The notes under the pieces were generated by a model. That model was not told where the DNA came from and did no database searches. It saw nothing but the letters and a program-made list of their open reading frames with translations. A program made the position numbers and the translations under genes. A stretch of DNA of 50,001 bases from Bacteriovoracaceae bacterium (GTDB lineage Bacteria > Bdellovibrionota > Bacteriovoracia > Bacteriovoracales > Bacteriovoracaceae). Shown here in pieces: positions 17,467 through 25,731 of this stretch (position 1 is the first letter of the stretch; the number at the start of each line of letters is the position of its first letter). The DNA is taken from positions 1 to 50,001 of the forward strand of contig JABIHA010000079.1 in the NCBI GenBank assembly GCA_018649885.1, given 5' to 3'.

Positions 17467-18117
17467 GTGAATTATCTACTTACCATTTTCTTCTTTCTTA
17501 TGTGCAGCTCAGCAAATGCGCAAGATGAGAGATATATAAAAAAACTGCTACTGGGAAAGCTGGGAGCAAAAAAAGGCAAAGCTCAGAGGCCTTCTCCCCC
17601 TAAGTGGGCAGCTTACTCATCTATCTATCGATTTGATCTCAATGGAGATGGACACAAAGAAATGTTTTTTCACTCCAAAAGTGATTCTGTGGATTACTTT
17701 CATTTCTATGACCATAATGAAAGGCCCCTTTTAAAAGTAAAGCTTGAACCCATGGGCGCCAAGTCAGCTCCTTATAAAATGAGAATTGTTGATCTAGATA
17801 AAACGAAAAGACTTTTTATGATTTATTTCTATGAAGGTTTTACAAAGTTTTATGGACTCGATGCTACCGTACGTCTTTACCTCGTGACCATGGACCATGC
17901 TGATTTAAACTCTCTAAGTGTTAAAAAAGGACCTGTGCTTTGGATGGAGCGTGAAAGACGTGGCAATCGTTATGTTAAAAGAGAAAATTTCACAGAGATC
18001 TTTGACTATAATAAAGATGGAATTAAGGACTTGAGAGTATTTCATGGTAAGCTCTCAAGAGTTTATTTTTATCAAGGGGCGGGTAAGTGGAGAGCTCTTG
18101 GAGACAAGATCTTTTAA
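17467..18117 (+). CDS. Exported protein with FG-GAP/EF-hand-like DxNxDG motifs
   Basis: A 216-residue exported protein with a signal peptide of 18 residues (SSANA/Q). Two Ca2+-loop-like motifs are visible: DLNGDGHKE near residue 59 and DYNKDGIKD near 180. Both occur in repeats of the FG-GAP/VCBS or dockerin-like type, where Asp and Asn side chains hold calcium. The overall family is not recognised. The GTG start is chosen because the signal peptide begins there and a promoter sits directly before it. Its stop shares bases with the stop of the convergent gene (TTAA). Confidence 0.75.
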   Translation: MNYLLTIFFFLMCSSANAQDERYIKKLLLGKLGAKKGKAQRPSPPKWAAYSSIYRFDLNGDGHKEMFFHSKSDSVDYFHFYDHNERPLLKVKLEPMGAKSAPYKMRIVDLDKTKRLFMIYFYEGFTKFYGLDATVRLYLVTMDHADLNSLSVKKGPVLWMERERRGNRYVKRENFTEIFDYNKDGIKDLRVFHGKLSRVYFYQGAGKWRALGDKIF

Positions 18118-18530
18118 GAAGCCTTTGAAATGCCACCACCGGTGGTATCATCATCTTTGTGATGGTCTTTTTTCTTCAATACGACTATATTTTCTTTGCT
18201 CCAGTCATCCCATTCAGAAAATTGATTTGCGACCCACTTGCTTTGAAAGTAGGTAGCGAGTCCGCTTGGGATGGAGACTAAAAGTAAAAGTGATAAAAGA
18301 AGTGTCATTGAAAATGTTTCGATACTTTTTTCTTGTGGAGCATCTACTGATGTAGGTTTTTCACCTCTATTTTGCATAGGGTTTTTAAAATTAAACTTCT
18401 TATGCATAGCTGGGTTTTTAACATCTTTTTGTAATGGTATTAATTCAACAAATGGCAGTACTGCAGGCTTCCTCCCAAAAGCGGGGAGTAAGGATGATAG
18501 AAATAAGAGTGTCAAAATAGTGGTTTTCAT
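18114..18530 (-). CDS. Small exported or membrane protein, function unknown
   Basis: A 138-residue protein with a signal peptide (TILTLLFLSSLLPAFG) and a second hydrophobic helix (about residues 75-97), followed by a tail that is Trp/Asp-rich and then Lys/Asp/His-rich (KKKDHHKDDDTTGGG), which may bind metal. Topology suggests a periplasmic loop of about 55 residues and a cytoplasmic tail, or a cleaved signal and one anchor. The start at 18530 is favoured by a GGAAGG SD just upstream; an earlier in-frame codon at 18551 lacks one. No homologous family is recognised. Confidence 0.65.
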   Translation of the reverse strand: MKTTILTLLFLSSLLPAFGRKPAVLPFVELIPLQKDVKNPAMHKKFNFKNPMQNRGEKPTSVDAPQEKSIETFSMTLLLSLLLLVSIPSGLATYFQSKWVANQFSEWDDWSKENIVVLKKKDHHKDDDTTGGGISKAS

Positions 18531-18707
18531 ATGCCTTCCTTGTGCTTGCACTTTGCCTTCAACCTCTATTCGATATCAACGGGTTAAAAGCTTAGCTAAA
18601 TACCTATTATTTGAGAAAAGGGGCAAAATGTACTTATGCCTAAACAGATTCAAGTTTTTTCTATCGTTGCCGAAGAATACTCGAGGACTTTGGTTTAGGA
18701 ACCCTCA

Positions 18708-19445
18708 ATGACTGGGTCAATAATTATGTTGAAACGATTATTACATTTAAGTTCGATTTTGGTACTAGCAGTTGCAACGACTAGTTGTGACCTACTTAGG
18801 CAAGTTGAAAACAAAGCAAGAACTGTCAATAACTATGAGAGAACGGCTTTGAATCTAGCGAAGGAAAATAGGCTTTTAAAAGTCAAAGTTTCAGAGCTTG
18901 AGTTTCGCCTAAAAGAAATAGAATCAAAGAGAAATTATTTAAAGCTGAAGCTTGAGCAAAAGAAAAATGTAAAGAGAACGCTTGCTAGTGTTTCCACTAG
19001 TCCTATTATTAATGTTAAGAATGATTTAGTTAGAGACCATATATACAAATGGAATCCAGCTCAAATGCTTGCCATATCAGAAACTGAGTTTTCAAAGAAA
19101 AATTTTGAAAAATCGGCTCAGTTCTACACCGCATTCTTAAAGAAATATCCCAAGTCAAAAGGGGTTAATGATCAGGTTCTACTTCAAGCCGGCATTGCCG
19201 CCTTTGAGTCAGGCAATCATTACGACTGGAGTATTTATCATCTATCGAAGCTTATTGGTAGCAATCCAACTTCTCCTTATTTTAGAGGAGCAAAACTGTA
19301 CCGGGCACTAGCGCACCTTAAGTTGAATCACCGCGATGAGTTTTTTAAAACAGTAGAAGAGTTTAGATTAAAATATAGAAATACTCCAGAATGGAGAATC
19401 TTAAGTGGTCATTATGAGGAATTTGCTAAGCGCTATAAGAAATAG
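18708..19445 (+). CDS. Coiled-coil lipoprotein with TPR-like C-terminal domain (CpoB/YbgF-like)
   Basis: A 245-residue protein with a lipoprotein-like signal ending at TTSC, a predicted coiled coil over about residues 45-90 (leucine-rich heptads, LLKVKVSELEFRLKEIE), then a helical repeat domain (SKKNFEKSAQFYTAFLKKYPKSK is TPR-like). This order resembles CpoB/YbgF, the periplasmic partner of Tol-Pal, though the lipid anchor differs. ATG 18708 has the SD AGGA eight bases upstream; ATG 18726 is an alternative. It overlaps the FecR-domain gene that follows, so the two are co-translated. Confidence 0.75.
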   Translation: MTGSIIMLKRLLHLSSILVLAVATTSCDLLRQVENKARTVNNYERTALNLAKENRLLKVKVSELEFRLKEIESKRNYLKLKLEQKKNVKRTLASVSTSPIINVKNDLVRDHIYKWNPAQMLAISETEFSKKNFEKSAQFYTAFLKKYPKSKGVNDQVLLQAGIAAFESGNHYDWSIYHLSKLIGSNPTSPYFRGAKLYRALAHLKLNHRDEFFKTVEEFRLKYRNTPEWRILSGHYEEFAKRYKK

Positions 19446-20583
19446 TGCTTTAATCATTTTATTACTACTCCCTACCACCCTAAGTGCAAAAGTAATTGGT
19501 GTTGTGGTTGCGATTAAGGGAAATGTATTTGCAATGGAATCGGGAAAAGCGATTCAATTGTCGCTTGGTGATGAGATCAAAGATTTCTATGATATTTTAA
19601 CTGAAGACGGTTCCGAAATTACAATTCGAGACTACCACGACCATGAATTTCATATGACGGGTGGAGCACATATTAAGTGGCTTAATAAAATGATTGAGCT
19701 CAAAAGAGGTTACGTCTGGGTACAATCACTTAATAAAAGTGAGAAATACGTCGTTCAGACATCAAATAGTGAAAGTAGCTTTTACCATGGTGAATTCATT
19801 CTATCTTTTGACCATGTCAGTGGTAAATCTCAAATTTTGGGTCTTGGAGGTCAGATTACATTTAGTAACCTTCTAGAAAAGCATCTTCACTATAAACTTA
19901 TTTCAGGACAATTTAGCTTTATAGATGATCATTACGAAGAAGGGATCCCACGGAAGCCTACTCAAGTCGGATTTTCATCATTTCAAAAAATAAGAGCTCT
20001 TTTTTCAGATGTTAAACCATTAACAAAATTAAATAAGAACACAATTGCAAGAAATGGACATGCTCTGCCTATGACTCCCCCTGTTGCCTCAAAAAAATCG
20101 CATGAGGCAAAGAGAATGCCTGCAAGTGTAGCTAGTGGTGGAGAAATCATCTTCGTAGAAAAAGAGCCACTTCCAGAGAAAAAGCCGGGTAACTTCAATT
20201 TGAATAAGTTTTACAAATCCAAATTGGTAGAAATTAGAAAGAAAAGATTGGCCAAGGATCCAAGGGAGTACAGAAAAAAGTCTGGTGTTCCTGTGAGAGT
20301 TTTCGGATCAGTTCCTTATGCCAAAAATATAGAGGATAAATATTCCAAAAAGACAGTTCGAAAATTTATTAGCCGTAGGCATAACAAGGCAAGATCACGT
20401 AGAGCTCCGGCAAGTGTGATGAAGAGCAGAGTTCAACCGCAGACATTTCAAAATGGGAATACATCAGACTTTGAGGCTTCATATCTAGATCACTATAAAA
20501 AGCAAATGAGACACTCTACAGACACCAATGGCTTGATCGACGAACTTCAAAATTTTAAAAACAACTATCAGAAATCTTGGTAA
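19414..20583 (+). CDS. Exported FecR-domain protein with basic low-complexity tail
   Basis: A 389-residue exported protein. After a signal peptide (ALIILLLLPTTLSA) comes a FecR-type domain, seen in VIGVVVAIKGNVFAMESG, GDEIKDFYDILTEDGSEI and ELKRGYVWVQS. In many periplasmic proteins this domain is a beta-sandwich module unrelated to iron signalling. From about residue 195 the sequence becomes basic and probably disordered (KKSHEAKRMP, RKKRLAKDPREYRKK, ISRRHNKARSRRAP), suggesting contact with peptidoglycan or nucleic acid. The ATG lies inside the preceding lipoprotein gene (32-base overlap); the SD is weak, in line with coupling. The two probably work together in the envelope. Confidence 0.8.
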   Translation: MRNLLSAIRNSALIILLLLPTTLSAKVIGVVVAIKGNVFAMESGKAIQLSLGDEIKDFYDILTEDGSEITIRDYHDHEFHMTGGAHIKWLNKMIELKRGYVWVQSLNKSEKYVVQTSNSESSFYHGEFILSFDHVSGKSQILGLGGQITFSNLLEKHLHYKLISGQFSFIDDHYEEGIPRKPTQVGFSSFQKIRALFSDVKPLTKLNKNTIARNGHALPMTPPVASKKSHEAKRMPASVASGGEIIFVEKEPLPEKKPGNFNLNKFYKSKLVEIRKKRLAKDPREYRKKSGVPVRVFGSVPYAKNIEDKYSKKTVRKFISRRHNKARSRRAPASVMKSRVQPQTFQNGNTSDFEASYLDHYKKQMRHSTDTNGLIDELQNFKNNYQKSW

Positions 20584-20592
20584 TTAAAATCA

Positions 20593-20636
20593 AATTAAAC
20601 TCACCATTTACGGTACTTGACTAATTAAGTTTAATT
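20593..20636. terminator. Inverted repeat after the FecR-domain gene
   Basis: AATTAAACT at 20593-20601 pairs with AGTTTAATT at 20628-20636, a 9-bp AT-rich stem with a 26-base loop, followed by TTGTGG. It is a weak terminator candidate or a regulatory site in the 87-base gap before the next operon. A CCCGATAA box at 20646-20653 just beyond it recalls a sigma-28 -10 element, but the spacing to any -35 is wrong. Confidence 0.25.
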
Positions 20637-20670
20637 TTGTGGTTTCCCGATAATTTTAGGAGGAGTTGAG

Positions 20671-21204
20671 GTGGCCAAGATTATTTTGTCTTTATTATTT
20701 ATAGTATCTGCTGCACATGGAAGGTTGTCTGTGCAGGGTAATAAAATCGAGTTCGAAAATACTGGTTATAGCGCTAGATTTTCAAATCCTTGGAAGCTAA
20801 GTAGGTCCAGAAGAATATTGCAAGGACTTGTAGAGATAAGAAATCCTGAAGAAAACTTCAGCATTTATCTCAATGAAAGTTTGAGAACTCACAAGGGGCT
20901 CTCTAAAATAAAAATTGGAAACTTTGTAAAAGACGAGTGCAACCAGATAGCAAAAAGGCTGAAATTACAAAAGAAAACAGTGAGGTTTAAGAGTTCAAAA
21001 AATACTTGCGAAATCAAATATAGTCTAGGCTCTACAAAGTATTATCAAAAGCTTTTTTACGTAAAGAAAACAAGAGGAAAGGTTCCCGATGGAGTGTTTA
21101 TATATGCTCTCAGTAAAAACTATAAAATGAAAAGTGCAACTGAAGATAATAAGACCATGAGGCTAATTAAAGAAGTTTCAAAACGCTTAAGGGGTTTGAA
21201 ATGA
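20671..21204 (+). CDS. Exported protein of unknown function
   Basis: A 177-residue exported protein (signal MAKIILSLLFIVSAAHG) with a single compact domain containing two cysteines (DECNQ and NTCEI) that could form a disulfide. It looks like a small alpha/beta stress-type or PsbP-like domain (YSARFSNPWKLSRS... LQGLVEIRNPEENFSIYL), but the match is too weak to assign. The GTG start is firm: AGGAGGAG lies just upstream. It overlaps the next gene by four bases (ATGA), so the two proteins are made together. Confidence 0.75.
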   Translation: MAKIILSLLFIVSAAHGRLSVQGNKIEFENTGYSARFSNPWKLSRSRRILQGLVEIRNPEENFSIYLNESLRTHKGLSKIKIGNFVKDECNQIAKRLKLQKKTVRFKSSKNTCEIKYSLGSTKYYQKLFYVKKTRGKVPDGVFIYALSKNYKMKSATEDNKTMRLIKEVSKRLRGLK

Positions 21205-23336
21205 AATTGATAGCTTTATTTATTGTCATGATGGTCCCAGTTTATGGATATACTCAAATTGATGATTTTGGAGAGCCTCTTTTTGCTTTAGGTGAACCAA
21301 TCGTAGATGCCACTTATAGACCAGATCGAGCCTGCCCTTTTAAGAGCCAGGGGTATTTATCTGAAAGAATTAAACAAGGGGTTGGCAACTTAGCACAAAA
21401 TGTGGATTCAGTTCTAAAAGGGTGTGACCTAGAGGGTCTTGGAGAAGGGGGAGATGAGATATTATTTCAATATACAGAATATCTAACGGCCCTAGAAAGC
21501 GTTGTATTTGATCCTTTTGCTGAGGCGGGAGTATTAAGCGGTGATGAAGCAGTAGATGATTTTGAGCTTTCGGGAACACAGCAATACAATTGTCTGACCT
21601 ATAAAGAGGAAATAAATAAGCAGTTTGAACTTGCCAGGGAATATTCCATTGAAAATGAAGATGGTATAAAATATACTATTTTTTCAAGTTGTATAGGAGT
21701 TAAGTCCTCCTTGGGAGCCTGTATTCTCGGTACCTATCAAGATTTGATGGCCGCCTCTGAAATTAAATGTTCTGCTGCTGCAGAAGCCTTAAAAACTTCA
21801 ACAAACGAACGAATTCCTGTAGATATTGCTGTCAAGGCCCAAGAGCTTCTTGAGAGAGTGTCTCTTCAAGTGGAAACAGCGAGATCAAGTGAGTGTATAA
21901 ACAATAGTGTTGCTCTTGATGTGACATCTAATTTACTTGATGTATCTTCATTTGTTGGCTCTGTATCTAGTGCATTTGCTAGTCCAGCAGGTTTACTTGT
22001 AGGAGCGGGAACATCTCTTATTTCTACTCTTGTAAATTTAATTGCAAAAATCCCAATTGAAAAAATAAAAGAACTTGGGACAAAACATGAGCAAACAAAA
22101 GAGTTTGTTAACTATGCATGCTTTTACAATGATCTTGAAAGTGAATATTTTAAGTGTCCTGAAAGGCTAAATTCTGAAAAACCAGTTCCAAAAAGTACTA
22201 AGCATATTTGTTTTGAACAATTTTATTACAATGCTGAAGAGGAAACCGGGTTTAAAGCGATTATAGATACCTTTGAAAATATTGATGAGTTTCAAGATAG
22301 AGAGTTTGCTAGGAAATTATCTATTCAAGAACATAAAAAGATACCAGTGCCCGTTTTTAATCCTGGGTCAAAAGAAATTATGCATACTAATATGAGCCCT
22401 GGTGAATTTATGAGTCATATGCAAAAAGAGATTCGCTCTCTTGAAGACAAAGACATAGAGGGTAGCGGACTGGCCCCATTTGATATTGCTTTAGCTGCGG
22501 GTGATCCTTCGGATGAAGACCAAAAGGCGTCCTTTTTAGGAGCGATGTCTTACGCTTATGAAAAATCAAGTGGAAGAAAATTGCCAGATGCTTTTATAGA
22601 GGGGATTAAACCAGGTCTTGAAAGTAGTAATTTTGATACCGCAATGAAGCTTTACTCTATTGCATTAGAAAAAAAGAGAGGTGAAAGCGATAAAAAATCA
22701 GTGGTAGAGATATTTGCAGAGGTCGAAGATAATTTTAAAGTTAACGACGACTTGATGAAAAAATACGATTTACTACAAAGTAAAAAAGGAGGTAGTTTAA
22801 ACTCTATTGATAAAACGGCTTATACGTTTGTTAGATCACTTTTAAAAGGAAAGTATACATCTCAAATTGCAGATAGATTTGGTGATACTCAAAACTTTTT
22901 TGGAGAAACTGAGAATTTTAAAAAATTCGCGAAAGGCATAAGAGAGAAGAAACCTATTAGTAAAACTCTATATGATTCTGTGGGCGCTGCATTTGATCAA
23001 AGCTTTGGCGAGCTTTATCGAAATTGTCATCTCGGTTATTCAATGCTTAATAATATTGATTATATTGGTGATAACTCCATTAGCTCAAATGCTGATTACA
23101 ATAAAAAATGCGGTCGCATTATTAACTGTTCACCCGCTACACATGCATCTCCTAAAGATAAGTCTGAAGACGAAATCATGCAGTTTCAGTGTCTCAGAAA
23201 ACAAAACTTTGAAAAAGATTTAGCAAAGATTAAAGCTAGATTTTTAAAGAATCCTACTGCTCCAGTTTGCAAGGATAAAGAAGATCAGTCCTTTTCACGT
23301 AATCAGCTTGTCTACAGCGGAACTATAGCCGATTAA
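21201..23336 (+). CDS. Large exported Cys-rich protein of unknown function
   Basis: A 711-residue exported protein with a signal peptide (LIALFIVMMVPVYG) and 15 cysteines spread along its length. One long hydrophobic, glycine-containing stretch (FASPAGLLVGAGTSLISTLVNLIA, about residues 256-282) could insert in a membrane. The rest is mainly helical and acidic. No family is recognised. In style it resembles the 1211-residue protein at 12953: signal peptide, many Cys, no known domain. Start ATG overlaps the stop of the gene before. Its TAA shares three bases with the convergent stop. Confidence 0.8.
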   Translation: MKLIALFIVMMVPVYGYTQIDDFGEPLFALGEPIVDATYRPDRACPFKSQGYLSERIKQGVGNLAQNVDSVLKGCDLEGLGEGGDEILFQYTEYLTALESVVFDPFAEAGVLSGDEAVDDFELSGTQQYNCLTYKEEINKQFELAREYSIENEDGIKYTIFSSCIGVKSSLGACILGTYQDLMAASEIKCSAAAEALKTSTNERIPVDIAVKAQELLERVSLQVETARSSECINNSVALDVTSNLLDVSSFVGSVSSAFASPAGLLVGAGTSLISTLVNLIAKIPIEKIKELGTKHEQTKEFVNYACFYNDLESEYFKCPERLNSEKPVPKSTKHICFEQFYYNAEEETGFKAIIDTFENIDEFQDREFARKLSIQEHKKIPVPVFNPGSKEIMHTNMSPGEFMSHMQKEIRSLEDKDIEGSGLAPFDIALAAGDPSDEDQKASFLGAMSYAYEKSSGRKLPDAFIEGIKPGLESSNFDTAMKLYSIALEKKRGESDKKSVVEIFAEVEDNFKVNDDLMKKYDLLQSKKGGSLNSIDKTAYTFVRSLLKGKYTSQIADRFGDTQNFFGETENFKKFAKGIREKKPISKTLYDSVGAAFDQSFGELYRNCHLGYSMLNNIDYIGDNSISSNADYNKKCGRIINCSPATHASPKDKSEDEIMQFQCLRKQNFEKDLAKIKARFLKNPTAPVCKDKEDQSFSRNQLVYSGTIAD

Positions 23337-23806
23337 TTTCTTTGGCACTCCCTAACAAGTGGCATCAAACTAGGATCAAATTCATCAATAAGTGGCCTTA
23401 CTTGATTAACAATTGATTTCTTTCTTCTTAAAATATGAACAAGACGGCAAAGGTTATCAACTCCTGTACCTGTATTAACGATTGAAAAACCAGTGACATT
23501 ATATTTAGTATCAAAAAATAGTGGGTATAGAAGCTCTTGATACTCTAGTCTTACAATTTGTCCGGAATATTTCTCAAGGCTGTCACCTAATTTTCCATCA
23601 CGAATAGAAAATTGCCATGTCAGCAGATCCCCACTTCCTAAATCTAAGATTCCTTCATGAGTTTTAAGTATCATACCTTTCTTAGATAATTTAACTAACC
23701 GTCCCGTTCTAGAACCTTTAGAGTAGCTGTAATTAAGAAGTCCGTAGATTACCGCTGCTACGATCAAACCAATAATCAGTACTGCAAATACAATCTTTTT
23801 TTTCAT
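23333..23806 (-). CDS. Conserved membrane-anchored protein, unknown function
   Basis: A 157-residue protein with one N-terminal membrane helix (about residues 5-26) and a beta-rich outer part. The stretch YSYSKGSRTGRLVKLSKKGMILKTHEGIL resembles a conserved family found in Bacteroidetes and others that is often mislabelled 6-phosphogluconate dehydrogenase; it is not an enzyme of that type. Two Cys near the end could be joined. It begins four bases after the thioredoxin-like gene stop, so they form one operon, which fits a shared envelope function. Confidence 0.75.
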   Translation of the reverse strand: MKKKIVFAVLIIGLIVAAVIYGLLNYSYSKGSRTGRLVKLSKKGMILKTHEGILDLGSGDLLTWQFSIRDGKLGDSLEKYSGQIVRLEYQELLYPLFFDTKYNVTGFSIVNTGTGVDNLCRLVHILRRKKSIVNQVRPLIDEFDPSLMPLVRECQRN

Positions 23807-23810
23807 AGTT

Positions 23811-24392
23811 TCACTTTTTCTTTTTACTTTGGTTTAGAAAATTATCAATTATCTCTGAGGCTTTTGCCACTGTTATGTGAAAATCATTGTAGACAACTTC
23901 TCTACTGGGAGAAATTATCACTGCCCATGGAGTTCCGCCACTTTTATAATCGTACATACTCATGGATTTCTTTGCCCCTTCAAGGGAGCCGTCGTCATGG
24001 GCCATGGGGATATTTAATTTAAATCTATTTTTGATGCTGAGGACCTTCTGCTTTGAATTAACTTGAAGCCCTTCAAACACAGTTTGTATGGCATAAAACT
24101 CAACTGACTTATTGTCTTTGTATTTCTCACTCAAGGCCTTGATGGTGGGAAGCCCATGAGACAAGCACCCTGGGCACCAGCTTTGGAAGAAGTGTAAGTA
24201 AATTATTTTTCCATCTTGATCACTTAATTTATATGGCACTGTGGGCTTCCCCACAGGACTATACCAGAGCATTTTTCTGAATTCAGGGGCCAGTTTACCT
24301 AGAATTCCAAGCTTTCTTTTAGCTGGTAGCGGTCCAGAATTCAAAATACTGATAAAAAAAACAAGCGTGTAAATAAATTTTATTGAAGACAC
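23811..24392 (-). CDS. Exported thioredoxin-fold protein (TlpA/ResA-like)
   Basis: A periplasmic or membrane-anchored thiol oxidoreductase-like protein. After a signal sequence (IYTLVFFISILNSG, cleavage near LPA/K) the thioredoxin domain shows KIIYLHFFQSWCPGCLSHG with a CPGC active site, then GGTPWAVII, which supplies the cis-Pro. TlpA/ResA proteins reduce disulfides in cytochrome c assembly or other exported proteins. The start is uncertain: GTG 24392 gives a classical signal peptide, while an in-frame TTG at 24425 lies nine bases after a TATAAT box (24435-24440, minus strand). The nearby Cys-rich exported proteins are possible clients. Confidence 0.85.
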   Translation of the reverse strand: MSSIKFIYTLVFFISILNSGPLPAKRKLGILGKLAPEFRKMLWYSPVGKPTVPYKLSDQDGKIIYLHFFQSWCPGCLSHGLPTIKALSEKYKDNKSVEFYAIQTVFEGLQVNSKQKVLSIKNRFKLNIPMAHDDGSLEGAKKSMSMYDYKSGGTPWAVIISPSREVVYNDFHITVAKASEIIDNFLNQSKKKK

Positions 24393-24542
24393 ATCTAGCT
24401 CACAAAATATTGAATTAAATTTCAATTAGTTAACATTATAACTGTCCTTATGCCAAAGGTCCTTAAAAGTTCACAACCTGAAAAATATTAAGGTGTTAGC
24501 ATTGATAACCGATAGGAATAGTAGGATTTTAAATAGAAGGTT

Positions 24543-25703
24543 ATGAAAAAATTTAAGATAATTTTATTTTTATTCAGCTTTGTTCTAAGCGCTTCCTCTT
24601 TTGCAAAAAAGAAAGGGGAAGTTTTCTATACAGTCGTTGAGGGTGATCAACTGGGAACTATTTTGTACTCACTTGGGTCTATTGGACTTTGGGGTCCGAA
24701 AGGAAGTGTCACCAAATTCGTAAATTCAGGCAAACCAGACGCCATGGTGCTTGAACCTGGAGATAAAGTATTCATAGAGGCCCAAATTATAAAATACGAA
24801 TGCAATATTCAATTTATCGGAACAAGAGAATTCATAATTCTTAGAAAAATGAGAAAGACAAAACAAAAAGAGCACTATTTAAAAACCTCTCATGATAAAT
24901 GCCTCGATTTTAGAATGATTTCTTCTATCTTTAAAGATGAAGATGAAGATGAAGATGAAGATAAAGATAAAATTGAAATTGAAGAAGAAAGCAAAGTTGA
25001 AGTTCAAAGAAAGGGAAGAAAATCGAGGATTACATTTGTTCCAAGAATTGGATATGGAAAAATTGATCTGGTTCAAAAAAATAATGGGGCAACGGGGCGG
25101 GCCATCTCAAAACTCAACACTGGCGGAAAGCTATCATGGGCCCAGCTTTGGAATGAAAGGCTTGAGACCTCTTTAATTTTCGATGTTGAGAAAAAACAAT
25201 TTGAGAAGGTCAATAACAGAACAGTCACAGGTCTAGGCCACACGCTATATAACTTTGGAATTGGAGGAAAGTTAAATTTACTTCGCTGGCTTGCTCTCGA
25301 AAGTGAGATCACTTATGGTAATGACATCATCGCAAGAGTTCCAAGCACCACCTCTATGACCATAGACCGAGGAAGTAATTATAAATTTAAAGGTGGAACT
25401 GAGATTACATTCGCCGATTTAAACCCATTTAAAATAGGTATGAATGCAGGCGCTATTTTAAAAACAGGAGTAGACACTGGAACCTATAAGTCGGATCTAG
25501 GTTGGGGGGGGGACTCTTCTATCTTTATTGAGCAACAATTTTCTGATGGAGTTACTGGAAGAGGAGGGTTGGGTTACCTTTATGAAAAAAGAAACACAGA
25601 CCTTGTAAGAGAAACCTTTACTGAAATGATATTCTTTTTTGGAGTTGGTGTTAACTTTGGAAGCGAAGATAAAAAATCCTCAAAAGAAGAAGGCCAGCAC
25701 TAG
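24543..25703 (+). CDS. Exported LysM-like protein with C-terminal outer-membrane-barrel-like domain
   Basis: A 386-residue protein with a signal peptide (FSFVLSASSFA/K), then a LysM-like module at about residues 28-80 (FYTVVEGDQLGTILYSLG ... LEPGDKVFI) that should bind peptidoglycan. An acidic linker (DEDEDEDEDKDK, about 132-143) follows, and then about 220 residues of alternating hydrophobic and polar strands ending in an aromatic-rich FFFGVGVNFG, which suggests a beta barrel. Such a protein would tie the outer membrane to the wall. The linker is coded by a slippage-prone hexamer repeat. ATG with AGAAGG close upstream. Confidence 0.75.
   Translation: MKKFKIILFLFSFVLSASSFAKKKGEVFYTVVEGDQLGTILYSLGSIGLWGPKGSVTKFVNSGKPDAMVLEPGDKVFIEAQIIKYECNIQFIGTREFIILRKMRKTKQKEHYLKTSHDKCLDFRMISSIFKDEDEDEDEDKDKIEIEEESKVEVQRKGRKSRITFVPRIGYGKIDLVQKNNGATGRAISKLNTGGKLSWAQLWNERLETSLIFDVEKKQFEKVNNRTVTGLGHTLYNFGIGGKLNLLRWLALESEITYGNDIIARVPSTTSMTIDRGSNYKFKGGTEITFADLNPFKIGMNAGAILKTGVDTGTYKSDLGWGGDSSIFIEQQFSDGVTGRGGLGYLYEKRNTDLVRETFTEMIFFFGVGVNFGSEDKKSSKEEGQH
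24936..24959 (+). repeat. GATGAA hexanucleotide tandem repeat inside a coding region
   Basis: Four perfect GATGAA units followed by two GATAAA-type units code for the Asp-Glu linker of the LysM-like protein. Changes in copy number would stay in frame and alter linker length by two residues per unit. Confidence 0.8.
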
Positions 25704-25731
25704 GCTGACCCTTAATTATTAGTTTAACTTA

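Noticed and set aside
20625..20653. TTAAGTTT ... CCCGATAA as a sigma-28 promoter
   Set aside because: Boxes match well, but the spacer is 13 bases instead of 11 and the site overlaps an inverted repeat; spacing is strict in this class.
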